DNA of 24,908 bases from an uncultured Collinsella sp. (GCA_958405565.1 CATYEN010000032.1:1-24908); one strand, 5' to 3'. Counted from the first letter of the stretch, positions 7,397 through 18,995 are shown. Translations and numbers: made by a program. Notes: generated by a model not told the origin, from the sequence alone.

Positions 7397-8602
7397 TTAC
7401 GACAGCGCAATACCGCCGAGCCAGCCCCAACGCACGCCAGAGCCAGTGCCGTAGAACCGAATAAACGCATCAAGTGACTTAGACGTAATGGCGCCCTCGT
7501 TGCTCATAACGATGCCGCCGCCAACATAGATGCCCACGTGTCCGTACAGCAGACCCGGCGTACCGGTACCACTGTGCGACGAGTCGGCCACGATCATGCC
7601 CACCTGCAGCGCCGAACGATCGGAGCTGTAGCACCAGGCGTTAAACATGTCGCACGCGTTGCCGCCAAAGTAGCCCACGCCGGCGTTGCGGAACACATTG
7701 GTAACCCAAGCGGCGCACCAGTTCAGGCCAGGCGAAGGCGTGGAGTAGCATGCGTTGACGACAGCCTGCTGCTTGCCCGAACCGGCATTCTGCTGTGGGG
7801 TGCCGCCGGCATACGAGCCGCCACCCGAACTCGAGCCGCCCGAAGAGGAATTGTTCTTGTTTGCGGCAGCCGCGGCAGCGGCAGCCTTCCTGGCAGCCTC
7901 CTCTGCCTGGGCGGCAGCAAGAATCTCGGAATCGCGCTGGGCCATGAGTTCCTTGACATCGTCGGAGAGGCCGTTCAGAACCGTCTGGACCTCCTGCTGC
8001 TTGGCCTGCATGTCCTGCATCTGGGCCGTCTGCTGGTCCTTGAGCTTCTCCAGGTCGGCCTTCTGCGACTCGAGCTCGGACTTTTGCGTGTCGAGCTCCT
8101 TTTGGATGGTCTGAATGTCCTCGATGGCGTCGCGGTCGCTCTTGTTGATCTTCTCGACGTAATGCGCGTTGGCGACGAGCTCCTCAAACGAGCCAGAAGC
8201 GAGCAGCAACGACAGGATATTAGTACCGCCCGACTTGTAGCTTGCCGCCACGCGGTCGGAAAGGTCGTTACGCTTCTTCTTGAGCTCCGACTTCTTGGTG
8301 TCGATCTGAGCCTGCGTCTCGTCAATCTGGCCCTGAACGCCCTCGATATCGCTGAGGGTCTGGGCATTCTTGTTGGCGAGCGCCGCGTACTCGTTGGCGA
8401 TGCTGTCGAGCTGGGCCTGGACCTCGTCGAGCTGGGCCTGGGCGGCATTCAGTTTGTCAGTGGTTTCCTTTGTGGCCTCAGCCGCATAGGCGCGAGCGGG
8501 CAAGCCAAAAAGAACAGCCGCGGAAGCAGCGCCGAAAAGAGCCTTAAGGGCAGTGCGGCGCGAAAGCTCCTGCGTAAAGATGGAATCATTGTTTGGTGAC
8601 AT
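7397..8602 (-). CDS. Secreted coiled-coil peptidoglycan hydrolase, NlpC/P60- or CHAP-like (PcsB/RipA layout)
   Basis: The 401-residue protein begins with a twin-arginine-type signal (SRRTALKALFGAASAAV, cleavage near AYA at about residue 40). Residues about 42-245 are a long Gln/Glu/Lys/Asp-rich coiled coil of the PcsB N-terminal kind. A low-complexity Ala then Ser/Gly linker follows, and then a C-terminal cysteine-peptidase domain from about residue 280. Cys296 in GLNWCAAWVTNVF and His355 in LLYGHVGIYVGGG are the likely catalytic pair. Such proteins cut stem peptides in the wall during division, with the coiled coil keeping them inactive until a partner (often FtsEX) releases them; this role is inferred from layout. 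The ATG at 8602 has GGAG five bases upstream. It is transcribed alone, convergent with the surface protein and divergent from galE. I cannot decide between CHAP and NlpC/P60 by eye. Confidence 0.88.
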   Translation of the reverse strand: MSPNNDSIFTQELSRRTALKALFGAASAAVLFGLPARAYAAEATKETTDKLNAAQAQLDEVQAQLDSIANEYAALANKNAQTLSDIEGVQGQIDETQAQIDTKKSELKKKRNDLSDRVAASYKSGGTNILSLLLASGSFEELVANAHYVEKINKSDRDAIEDIQTIQKELDTQKSELESQKADLEKLKDQQTAQMQDMQAKQQEVQTVLNGLSDDVKELMAQRDSEILAAAQAEEAARKAAAAAAAANKNNSSSGGSSSGGGSYAGGTPQQNAGSGKQQAVVNACYSTPSPGLNWCAAWVTNVFRNAGVGYFGGNACDMFNAWCYSSDRSALQVGMIVADSSHSGTGTPGLLYGHVGIYVGGGIVMSNEGAITSKSLDAFIRFYGTGSGVRWGWLGGIALS

Positions 8603-8806
8603 ATGTACTCCGTTACATGTTTATTTATATGTCGCTCAACTTAAACATATTAGCGTACATAGAGCGCATCCCAACGATTTCCACGAACGGCAGCAAATCG
8701 CATGGTCGGCGGCTCGCAAATGCGTCCCAAGCCAAAGGCAAGGATTATGCAAGTAACACCCTATGAGTACGTTAACATCAATCCTCTGGTTTTCCTGCCC
8801 CGCGCG

Positions 8807-8834
8807 TTTTGGGCGCCCCTAGCTGCGCTATACT
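8807..8834 (+). promoter_or_regulatory. Candidate galE promoter
   Basis: TTTTGG (8807-8812) and TATACT (8829-8834) are separated by 16 bases, about 38 bases upstream of the galE ATG. The -10 is good and the -35 is weak. The rest of the 269-base divergent gap (8603-8871) shows AT-rich patches near 8620-8650 but no further element I can name. Confidence 0.5.
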
Positions 8835-8871
8835 CCCCTCAAGAAGTGTTCCTGATTCGATAGGAGACTAC

Positions 8872-9933
8872 ATGTCCAAAGCACTCGACCCCAAAGACAC
8901 CTGCGTCCTCGTTACCGGCGGTGCCGGCTTCATCGGTTCCCATACCGTCGTTCAGCTGCTCGAGGGCGGCTACCAGGTCGTCGTCGTCGATGACCTCTCC
9001 AACTCCAGCGCCGTCGCCATCGACCGCGTCAAGACCATCGTGGGCGACGAGGCCGCCAAGAACCTCACCTTCTACGAGGCCAACGTGCTCGACCGCGATG
9101 CGATGAACAAGATCTTCGATACCCACCAGATCGACCGCGTCATCCACTTCGCCGGCTTTAAGGCCGTCGGCGAATCGGTGAGCAAGCCCGTCGAGTACTA
9201 CCACAACAATATCGAGAACACCCTGGTGCTCATTGACGTCATGCGCAACCATGGCTGCAAGTCCATCATCTTCTCGAGTTCCTCGACCGTCTACGGCGAT
9301 CCGGACAATCCGCCTGTCACCGAGGAAGACCCCAAGAAACCCGCGACCAACCCCTACGGTTGGACCAAGTGGATGATCGAGCAGATCCTCATGGATGTCC
9401 ACACCGCCGACCCCGAGTGGGACGTCGTGCTGCTCCGTTACTTCAACCCCATCGGTGCCCATCCGTCAGGCTTGATCGGCGAGGACCCCAAGGGCATCCC
9501 CAACAACCTGGTGCCTTACGTCGCCCAGGTCGCCGTGGGCAAGCTCGAGGCCGTTCAGGTCTTTGGCAACGATTACCCCACCCCCGACGGCACCGGCGTG
9601 CGCGACTACATCCACGTGTGCGACCTGGCATCTGGTCACGTTGCCGCCCTCAACTGGATGAACGGCAAAACCGGCGTCGAGATCTTTAACCTGGGCACCG
9701 GCACCGGCACCTCGGTGCTCGAGGTCGTCGCTGCCTTCTCCAAGGCGTGCGGCAAGGAACTGCCCTACGTGATTCGCGAGCGCCGTGCCGGCGATATCGC
9801 CGCCAACTGGTGCGATGCCTCCAAGGCCGAGCGCATGATGGGCTGGAAGGCCCAGTACGACATCGCGGACATGTGCCGCGATAGCTGGAACTGGCAGAGC
9901 CACAACCCCAACGGCTTCGCCGACGCCGAGTAG
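8872..9933 (+). CDS. galE: UDP-glucose 4-epimerase
   Basis: GalE interconverts UDP-glucose and UDP-galactose in the cytoplasm, linking the Leloir pathway to cell-wall and glycan precursors. The 353-residue protein has the Rossmann NAD-binding motif VTGGAGFIGSH (residues 14-24). The catalytic residues are Ser137 in FSSSSTVYG and Tyr162/Lys166 in NPYGWTKW, with the usual 25-residue Ser-Tyr spacing. The substrate-side segments RYFNPIGAHPSG and GTGVRDYIHVCDLA are also present. The length is close to the 330-350 usual for bacterial GalE. The ATG at 8872 is preceded by AGGAG and gives a short leader before the Rossmann fold. It is followed by its own terminator, so it is probably transcribed separately from malQ. 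Confidence 0.96.
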   Translation: MSKALDPKDTCVLVTGGAGFIGSHTVVQLLEGGYQVVVVDDLSNSSAVAIDRVKTIVGDEAAKNLTFYEANVLDRDAMNKIFDTHQIDRVIHFAGFKAVGESVSKPVEYYHNNIENTLVLIDVMRNHGCKSIIFSSSSTVYGDPDNPPVTEEDPKKPATNPYGWTKWMIEQILMDVHTADPEWDVVLLRYFNPIGAHPSGLIGEDPKGIPNNLVPYVAQVAVGKLEAVQVFGNDYPTPDGTGVRDYIHVCDLASGHVAALNWMNGKTGVEIFNLGTGTGTSVLEVVAAFSKACGKELPYVIRERRAGDIAANWCDASKAERMMGWKAQYDIADMCRDSWNWQSHNPNGFADAE

Positions 9934-9956
9934 CAAAAACCTACATACCGTTCTTG

Positions 9957-9989
9957 CCCCGATCTCACGTTGTGAGGTCGGGGCTTTTT
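9957..9989 (+). terminator. Terminator of galE
   Basis: CCCCGATCTCAC and GTGAGGTCGGGG pair around GTT with one G-U wobble, followed by CTTTTT. It starts 24 bases after the galE stop. Confidence 0.9.
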
Positions 9990-10045
9990 CATGGCATGTA
10001 GCCATTCGCCGAAAATCGACCAACTTTTTTATCTTGCCTGTACAT

Positions 10046-10053
10046 GTTTAAAC
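10046..10053. promoter_or_regulatory. GTTTAAAC operator candidate in the malQ promoter
   Basis: GTTTAAAC lies within the larger dyad CATGTTTAAACAACATG. It is centred about 16 bases upstream of the candidate -10 TACAAT (10063-10068), so a bound protein would block polymerase. The same 8-mer occurs twice next to the GntR gene at 19959 and 20081. HutC/TreR-type GntR repressors bind GTnTAnAC-type sites, so control by that protein is plausible. The family rule is from memory. Confidence 0.55.
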
Positions 10054-10062
10054 AACATGTTT

Positions 10063-10068
10063 TACAAT
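10063..10068 (+). promoter_or_regulatory. Candidate -10 box of the malQ promoter
   Basis: TACAAT lies 86 bases before the malQ ATG, in an otherwise GC-rich setting. The position expected for the -35 reads GTACAT and is poor, which fits a regulated promoter. The GTTTAAAC dyad overlaps the spacer. Confidence 0.4.
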
Positions 10069-10153
10069 AGGCGTATCGAATCAGAACATCGGAGGCGGAC
10101 TGCATACCCATCGGCAGGCCGACCCCACAACAAGAAGGTTGGTGAGCGCATTC

Positions 10154-11659
10154 ATGGAGCGTGCAAGCGGCGTCCTCATGCCCGTCTCATCTCTGCCCGG
10201 ACCATACGGAATCGGCGGCTTTGGCTGGAATGCCTACGACTTCGTCGATTTTCTCGCCTCGTGCAAACAACATTACTGGCAGATTCTGCCCCTTACGACG
10301 ACCAGCTATGGCGATTCGCCCTATCAGTCGTTCTCGGCCCGCGCAGGCAACCCCAACTTTATCGACTTTGCCGAGCTTATCGAGGCAGGGTATCTGGAGC
10401 AGCGCGATATCGATGGCGTGTATCTGGGATCCGACCCCAGCAATGTCGACTACGGTGCTATCTTTGGCGGCCGCCGTCAGATTCTCGACCGCGCCGCCGA
10501 GCGCTTTGCTGCCGACAAGCCGGCCGATTTCGATGACTTTATCCAGGCCAACGAGGACTGGCTCATCCCCTACTGTGAGTTCATGACCGTCAAAGAGGAG
10601 TGCGGTCTCAAGGCGTTTTGGGAGTGGCCCGCGGAGCTCCGCACCCGCGGCGAGGCTTCCGCCAAGGTCTGCGCCGACCATCCGGCGCGTATGCTCTACC
10701 ACCAGATGACGCAGTACTTCTTCGATCGCCAGTGGAGCCGCCTCAAGGCCTATGCCAACGAGCGCGACATTCTCATCATCGGCGACCTGCCCATCTATGT
10801 CTCGCGTGACTCCGTCGAGATGTGGGCGACACCCGAGCTCTTTAAGATCGACGCCGCCGGCAATCCCGTGAGCGTCGCCGGCACGCCGCCCGACCAGTTC
10901 TCGGCCACCGGCCAGTACTGGGGCAACCCCATCTACGACTGGGACGCCATGGAGGCCGACGGCTTCTCCTGGTGGGAGGGCCGCATTCGCGCCGCCCTCG
11001 ACATGTACGACGTCATCCGCCTGGATCACTTCCGCGGCTTCGAGGCCTATTGGGAGGTGCCGTTCTCCTCGCCCGATTCGTCCTACGGTTCGTGGACGCA
11101 GGGTCCCGGCCTCAAGTTCTTCAAGACGCTCGAGGAAAAGCTCGGCACGCTGCCCATCATCGCCGAGGACCTGGGTTTCCTCACCCCCGGTGTCATCGAC
11201 ATGCGCGACAACTCGGGTTTCCCCGGCATGAAGATCCTGCAGTTCGCCTTTGAGGGCACCAACTCGTACTACCTGCCGCATAACTACATCGCCAACACCG
11301 TCGCCTATGTGGGCACCCACGACAACGAGACGGCGCGCGGCTGGTTTGAGGGAACGGCCACCCCGCGTCAGCGCGAGCAGGCAGCCCTGTACACCCATCA
11401 GCAGGCCGGCGAACCCATGGCAGATGCACTCAATCGCACCATCGCCGCCAGCGTGAGCGACACGTGCATCTACACCATGCAGGACCTGCTTAACCTGGGC
11501 AATGAGGCGCGCATCAACACCCCTGCCACCCTGGGCGGCAACTGGACCTGGCGCATGCTCGACGGCGCCATCACCCGCGAGCTCGAGCACAAACTCACCG
11601 ACTGGACCGAGACCTACTTCCGCATCCCGTCGGAAGCCGAAATCGAGCTTCCTCAATAG
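10154..11659 (+). CDS. malQ: 4-alpha-glucanotransferase (amylomaltase, GH77)
   Basis: MalQ transfers alpha-1,4-glucan chains between maltodextrins and releases glucose, making longer chains for the phosphorylase. The 501-residue protein is GH77 throughout: ERASGVLMPVSSLPGPYGIG at the N-terminus, YGDSPYQSFSARAGNP, and the three catalytic acids Asp291 (VIRLDHFRGFEAYW), Glu338 (PIIAEDLGFL) and Asp390 (VGTHDNETARGW). The length matches the plain type without the N-terminal extension of the E. coli enzyme. I start at the ATG at 10154 because homologues begin MERASGV or similar. In-frame TTG (10139) and GTG (10142) lie upstream, nearer to AAGAAGG, so the start is slightly uncertain. The gene is followed at 129 bases by glgP, with a hairpin between them. 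The pair forms a standard maltodextrin/glycogen breakdown unit. Confidence 0.95.
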   Translation: MERASGVLMPVSSLPGPYGIGGFGWNAYDFVDFLASCKQHYWQILPLTTTSYGDSPYQSFSARAGNPNFIDFAELIEAGYLEQRDIDGVYLGSDPSNVDYGAIFGGRRQILDRAAERFAADKPADFDDFIQANEDWLIPYCEFMTVKEECGLKAFWEWPAELRTRGEASAKVCADHPARMLYHQMTQYFFDRQWSRLKAYANERDILIIGDLPIYVSRDSVEMWATPELFKIDAAGNPVSVAGTPPDQFSATGQYWGNPIYDWDAMEADGFSWWEGRIRAALDMYDVIRLDHFRGFEAYWEVPFSSPDSSYGSWTQGPGLKFFKTLEEKLGTLPIIAEDLGFLTPGVIDMRDNSGFPGMKILQFAFEGTNSYYLPHNYIANTVAYVGTHDNETARGWFEGTATPRQREQAALYTHQQAGEPMADALNRTIAASVSDTCIYTMQDLLNLGNEARINTPATLGGNWTWRMLDGAITRELEHKLTDWTETYFRIPSEAEIELPQ

Positions 11660-11707
11660 GAGCTACCGCGCCCGACCCCTCCCCACCGTGCGGACGCGCT
11701 TGCTTTT

Positions 11708-11749
11708 CCCGCGCGAGGCCACCCCAATCCCCTCGCGCGGGATTCTTTT
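11708..11749 (+). terminator. Hairpin between malQ and glgP, weak terminator or attenuator
   Basis: CCCGCGCGAGG (11708-11718) and CCTCGCGCGGG (11731-11741) form a perfect 11-bp stem, followed by ATTCTTTT. The U-tract is interrupted, so partial read-through into glgP is likely. Confidence 0.6.
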
Positions 11750-11788
11750 GAATTTCTGACATGTAGTCAACTCACCACAGGAGGAAAC

Positions 11789-14056
<2,268 letters not shown>

Positions 14057-14084
14057 CTCATTCCCCTTACCCATCCTCTTGAGA

Positions 14085-14116
14085 AACGGAGTCGTGGCAA
14101 CACGGCTCCGTTTTTT
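14085..14116 (+). terminator. Terminator of glgP
   Basis: AACGGAGTCGTG and CACGGCTCCGTT pair around GCAA with one wobble and run into TTTTTT (14111-14116). It begins 28 bases after the glgP stop. Confidence 0.92.
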
Positions 14117-14156
14117 GTGCCCGCACGTTACCCTGTGATCCGACTCGGCCAAACAA

Positions 14157-14372
14157 TCTCGATCCGTAGCAATTACTCAACCAAAACGGTCCCAGCCGTT
14201 ACAGATTGAGACATACCGGCCCCTCCCCTTGGGTTTATCTCAATCTGTAACATCTAGCAGGTGTAATTCGCCTTTGGTGTTACAGATTTAGATGAAATGG
14301 TTGGCACAGCGGAACCGTCTCGATCTGTAACATCTAACGTCCGAAATCGGCCCTACCTGTTACAGATCAAGA
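14157..14372. repeat. Six-copy alternating-orientation repeat, period about 40 bp (BIME/REP-like)
   Basis: The 14-base unit GTTACAGATTGAGA or its reverse complement occurs at 14157 (minus, degenerate), 14198 (plus), 14238 (minus), 14279 (plus), 14318 (minus) and 14359 (plus). Start-to-start distances are 41, 40, 41, 39 and 41 bases. Orientation alternates strictly, so neighbouring copies can pair; copies 2 and 3 are perfect reverse complements. The spacers of 25-27 bases are all different. The array sits between the terminators of two convergent operons and contains no ORF. The layout resembles the bacterial interspersed mosaic elements of enterobacteria, but the unit sequence is different. 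Function unknown. Confidence 0.85.
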
Positions 14373-14405
14373 CAAACTGACAGACGGAAAGCCCCAACAC
14401 AAAGA

Positions 14406-14444
14406 AAGGCTCCCCTCTCGCCCAGTGGACAGGAGGGGAGCCTT
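14406..14444 (-). terminator. Terminator of the ABC transporter operon
   Basis: AAGGCTCCCCTC (14406-14417) and GAGGGGAGCCTT (14433-14444) form a perfect 12-bp stem. Read on the minus strand, the stem is followed by TCTTTG, a short U-rich tail. It lies about 70 bases after the stop of the ATPase gene. Confidence 0.8.
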
Positions 14445-14512
14445 ATATGTGACCACGGCAAAAGGATGGCAAAGCCGCAGTCGCCCAAAGGGAGGGCCTG
14501 GATGCACCGGGC

Positions 14513-15712
<1,200 letters not shown>

Positions 15713-15780
15713 GTCTTTACCTTTCGATACGCGGCGCCGCGCTGAGGGGCGCCGCCAAAACTTGCAAAACAGTTACGGCA

Positions 15781-16620
15781 TCAGCCCTTGACGGCACCTG
15801 CCACAACGCCGTCAATGATGTACTTCTGGCAGAAGATGTACATGATGACGATGGGGATGACGACCATCATGATGCATGCCATCATGGGGCCGAGCTCGAC
15901 GTGGCCGTAGCCGCCGCGGAAGTACTGGATCAAGATAGGAATGGTCTTGTACTTGGTGGAGTCGAGCGTAAGGTAGGGCAGCAGATAGTCGTTCCAGACC
16001 CACATGGTCTCGAGGATGCCAACCGAAAGATAGGTGGGCTTCATGATGGGAAGGACGATCTTAAAGAACACCTGGACCGGGTTGCAGCCGTCGATCATGG
16101 CCGCCTCTTCGATCTCGAGCGGGATGTTCTTGACAAAGCCGGCGAACATAAAGACCGCCAGGCCCGCGCCAAAGCCGAGGTAGATAAAGCAGATGTTGAA
16201 CGGCGTGTTGAAGCCGATGCGGTCCGCCAAATTGGACAGCGTGAACATGAGCATCTGGAACGGTACAACCATCGAGAAGACGAACAGGTAATAGAAGAAG
16301 TTCGAGATCTTGCTGTTGACGCGCACCACGTACCAAGCGCACATGGAGCAGCACACCAGAATCAGCACGACCGACGTGACTGTGATGATGAGCGAGTACA
16401 TAAACGCCGAGGCAAAGCCCTGCTCGTTAAGGGCGTGCATGTAGTTTGCGAGGCCGTTGAACGTCTCGGGCGTGAGCAGATCGAATGCCGTGGTGGTGCT
16501 GATTGCAGTTGCCTTTTTAAAGGAATTGAGCGCAATCATGAACACGGGATAGATCCACGCGAGCGACAGAATCGTAAAGAAAATCGAGAGCGCGCGGTTG
16601 ATAACCTTATCGCGTTTCAT
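15781..16620 (-). CDS. CUT1 sugar ABC transporter permease, MalG/UgpE type
   Basis: The 279-residue membrane protein has an N-terminal span (SIFFTILSLAWIYPVFMIAL) and about six predicted helices in all. The cytoplasmic EAA loop EEAAMIDGCNPVQVFFKIVL (EAA at residues 172-174) docks on the ATPase. The NSFK segment after helix 1 and the C-terminal KYIIDGVVAGAVKG are typical of the MalG-side subunit. Its ATG overlaps the stop of the upstream permease as TAATG, so the two are translationally coupled. It forms the channel with the partner permease; the sugar cannot be read from this subunit. Confidence 0.94.
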   Translation of the reverse strand: MKRDKVINRALSIFFTILSLAWIYPVFMIALNSFKKATAISTTTAFDLLTPETFNGLANYMHALNEQGFASAFMYSLIITVTSVVLILVCCSMCAWYVVRVNSKISNFFYYLFVFSMVVPFQMLMFTLSNLADRIGFNTPFNICFIYLGFGAGLAVFMFAGFVKNIPLEIEEAAMIDGCNPVQVFFKIVLPIMKPTYLSVGILETMWVWNDYLLPYLTLDSTKYKTIPILIQYFRGGYGHVELGPMMACIMMVVIPIVIMYIFCQKYIIDGVVAGAVKG

Positions 16621-17474
16621 TACTGCTGCACCTCCTTGGACCTCGTGGCCTTAAGCTGGATCATAGAAATAGCGACAACCAGGATGCAGAAGATAACTGC
16701 CTTGGCCTGACCGATGCCCTGCCATGCGATGCCAGCACGCGAATAGAACGTGTTGTAGATGTTCAGGGCGAGCATCTCGGTGGAGTGCGCCGGGGCACCA
16801 CCGGTAAGGGCGAGGTTCTGGTCGAACAGCTTAAAGCCGTTGGTGATGGACAGGAACAGGCAGATGGTGATGGTCGGCATCAGGTTGGGGATCTTAACCT
16901 TCCAAAACGTCTGCCATGCCGTGGCACCGTCGACCTTGGCGGCCTCGATGTAATCAGACGGAATGGACTGCAGACCGGCGATGTAGATGATCATCATGTA
17001 GCCGACCTGTTGCCACAGGGTCAGGATGATAAGGCCCCAGAAGCCAGCGGCGGAGTTGAGGGCGATAAGCTGGGCACCCACGTTGGAGAGCAGGCAGTTG
17101 ATCAGAATCTGCCAAATGTAACCCAGTACAATGCCGCCAATCAGGTTAGGCATAAAGAAAATCGTACGGAAGATGTTGGTGCCCTTGAGCGCCTTGCGAG
17201 TGAGCGCCTGCGCAATGGCCAGCGCGATCACGTTGATGAGCACCGTCGACAGGAAGGCAAACGCCACGGTAAAGAAGAACGACGTGGAGAACTGCGGGTC
17301 GGTCAGTGCGCGCACGTAGTTCTCGATACCGACAAAGTGCGCGTTATTGATGGTAATAAACTGGCAGAACGAGAGATAGAAACCCTGGATAAAGGGAATC
17401 ACGAACCCGATCATAAACGCCAGGCACGTGGGCAGCATAAAGAGCGGCCACCAGCGCTTGAGTGCTTTGCCCAT
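16620..17474 (-). CDS. CUT1 sugar ABC transporter permease, MalF/UgpA type
   Basis: The 284-residue membrane protein has about six spans beginning with LFMLPTCLAFMIGFVIPFI. The MalF-side features are PFIQGFYLSF, FFMPNLIGGIVLGYIW and the EAA loop EAAKVDGATAWQTFWKVKIP (EAA at residues 177-179). It is downstream of the binding-protein gene by 87 bases, which contain a large hairpin, and overlaps the next permease gene by one base. The AAAGGACC before its ATG is the likely ribosome-binding site. It pairs with the MalG-type subunit and the operon's ATPase. Confidence 0.94.
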   Translation of the reverse strand: MGKALKRWWPLFMLPTCLAFMIGFVIPFIQGFYLSFCQFITINNAHFVGIENYVRALTDPQFSTSFFFTVAFAFLSTVLINVIALAIAQALTRKALKGTNIFRTIFFMPNLIGGIVLGYIWQILINCLLSNVGAQLIALNSAAGFWGLIILTLWQQVGYMMIIYIAGLQSIPSDYIEAAKVDGATAWQTFWKVKIPNLMPTITICLFLSITNGFKLFDQNLALTGGAPAHSTEMLALNIYNTFYSRAGIAWQGIGQAKAVIFCILVVAISMIQLKATRSKEVQQ

Positions 17475-17494
17475 AGAAGGGTCCTTTCAATATG

Positions 17495-17530
17495 CAGGGG
17501 GCGGGCAAACCTACGTCTGCCCGCCCCCTG
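17495..17530. promoter_or_regulatory. Intercistronic GC-rich hairpin between binding-protein and permease genes
   Basis: CAGGGGGCGGGCA (17495-17507) and TGCCCGCCCCCTG (17518-17530) form a perfect 13-bp stem with a 10-base loop. No U-run follows on the minus strand. Hairpins in this position usually protect the 3' end of the binding-protein message and reduce permease expression, giving excess binding protein. That role is inference. Confidence 0.75.
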
Positions 17531-17561
17531 TCGCTAATCAGATAGCTTGGGCAGCAACTGC

Positions 17562-18878
17562 TTACTCGGAAGCAGCCTTCTCGGTCTTCCAGCCATCGAC
17601 GAAGGCGTTCTTGACGCCGTCCCACTTGGTGTTGTCGGCAGCATAAGCGATGAGAGCCTGCTTGAGGTTCTTCTTCCACTCCTCGGAGGGGATGTAAACG
17701 AAGTCCCAAGCGACGGTCTTCTTGCCGTCCTTGGCCATAGCAACGGCCTGCTGAGAGAAGACGTTGGTGGTCTCCTTAGCGCTCTTGAACGGGGCGGTCA
17801 GACCCATCTTGTCAGCGATGATGCTGGTGGCGGTGTCAGAAGTGACGCACCAATACATGAAGTCCTCGGTGGCCTTCTGGGCATCCTCGGAAGCCTGGGA
17901 GCTGACGCACCAGTAGTTCTCGCCGCCGGAGCACAGGCCCTGGTTCTCCTCGCCGTCGACGCCGATGTAGATCGGCAGCATGCCGAGCTGGTCGTCGGTC
18001 ATACCGGCCTTGGTGAGGTCGGCGTAGGCCCAAGAGCCGTTCTGGTAGAAGACGGCCTTGCCGGTTGCGAACTCATTGGTGGCGTCGTCACCGGTCTTGG
18101 AGGCGAGCTGCGAAGGATCGCAGGTGGAGTCGGTGATATACAGGTCGAAGATCTGCTTAAAGTTGTCGAGATACTCGCCCTTGATCTCGTCGTCCTCCTG
18201 GTTGTGCTCCTTCTCGAACTCGTAGTAGAGCGGGAGGTTGGCGAGGTGGGTGGTGTAGCGCCAGCTGGAGGAGTCATCCATGCCGGCGGAAGTGAAGGCA
18301 CCGTCAACGCCGAGCTCGTCCTTGCGGGCCTGGATGTCATCGGCGCAAGCCTTCAGCTTGTCGAAGGAGTTGATGTCCTCGGCCTTGTAGCCAGCCTTCT
18401 CGAGGAGCTCCTTGTTGTAGATGATGCCGTAGCTCTCCTGAACCCAGTCGATACCCAGATCCTTGCCATCGGACTGCAGAGCCAGGGAGTCGTCGATGAG
18501 CTCGCCGCGGAGCTTGGTGTCGGACAGATCGGCGCAGTAATCCTTCCAGTTCTTAAGACCGGTGGGGCCGTTGACCTGGAACAGCGTCGGAGCGGAGCTC
18601 TTGGACATCTCGGACTTGAGCTTCTCCTCGTAGGTGTTGGAGGCGGCGGTCACGATCTTGACCTCGACGCCCTTCTCCTTCTTGTACGCCTTGGCGATCT
18701 CCTTCCACTCCTTGTCGACCTCGGGCTTGAACTGGAGGAAGTAGACCTCGGCAGCGTCACCAGAAGCAGAGGAGCCAGAGCCGGCAGAACCACCGCAGCC
18801 CACGAGGCCCAGACCAAGAACCGCAGCCGCGGAACCAGCAAAGCCCAGGAACTGCCTTCTGCTCATTTCGTTCTTCAT
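17562..18878 (-). CDS. Sugar ABC transporter substrate-binding lipoprotein (CUT1, SBP family 1)
   Basis: The 438-residue protein is the binding component of the importer. Its N-terminus combines a twin-arginine motif (MSRRQFLGFAG, Arg7-Arg8) with a lipobox LVGC (Cys28), so it is probably exported folded by Tat and lipid-anchored on the outer face of the membrane. A short Gly/Ser linker leads to a type 1 extracellular solute-binding fold, recognised from YFLQFKPEVDKEWKEIAKAY, APTLFQVNGPTGLKNW, SYGIIYNKELLEKAGY and FATGKAVFYQNGSWAYADL. The ATG at 18878 is chosen over an upstream one at 18896 because AAAGGGTGG precedes it and the signal peptide then has normal length. It is the first gene of the operon. 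The ligand is not readable; an alpha-glucoside or maltodextrin is likely from the neighbours. Confidence 0.94.
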   Translation of the reverse strand: MKNEMSRRQFLGFAGSAAAVLGLGLVGCGGSAGSGSSASGDAAEVYFLQFKPEVDKEWKEIAKAYKKEKGVEVKIVTAASNTYEEKLKSEMSKSSAPTLFQVNGPTGLKNWKDYCADLSDTKLRGELIDDSLALQSDGKDLGIDWVQESYGIIYNKELLEKAGYKAEDINSFDKLKACADDIQARKDELGVDGAFTSAGMDDSSSWRYTTHLANLPLYYEFEKEHNQEDDEIKGEYLDNFKQIFDLYITDSTCDPSQLASKTGDDATNEFATGKAVFYQNGSWAYADLTKAGMTDDQLGMLPIYIGVDGEENQGLCSGGENYWCVSSQASEDAQKATEDFMYWCVTSDTATSIIADKMGLTAPFKSAKETTNVFSQQAVAMAKDGKKTVAWDFVYIPSEEWKKNLKQALIAYAADNTKWDGVKNAFVDGWKTEKAASE

Positions 18879-18966
18879 TACAATCCACCCTTTCACACCG
18901 TGGCGGCACCCTTTGCCGCCGCCTTCGGAGATTGGCTCGGGGACTTTGCCCCTTTTGCTGATTTGT

Positions 18967-18995
18967 ACAATACGCTATTTGGCTAGTTGTTTGAA
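18967..18995 (-). promoter_or_regulatory. Candidate promoter of the ABC operon
   Basis: On the minus strand TTCAAA (18990-18995) and TATTGT (18967-18972) are separated by 17 bases, about 89 bases before the binding-protein ATG. The dyad at 18987-18998 covers the -35, so a bound repressor would block it. Moderate to low confidence. The rest of the 306-base gap 18879-19184 holds a second dyad, ACTTGACAAGT near 19050, and the gntR terminator; I see no gene in it. Confidence 0.45.

Noticed and set aside
14157..14372. CRISPR array
   Set aside because: Spacing is regular, but the repeat is only 14 bases and alternates in orientation. CRISPR repeats are direct, and no cas gene is present.
17547..18986. 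Long open frame antisense to the substrate-binding protein; similar long antisense frames opposite malQ, glgP, the ATPase, murB and the prenyl synthase
   Set aside because: All are low-complexity Val/Leu/Gly-rich translations opposite clear genes and have no ribosome-binding site of note.
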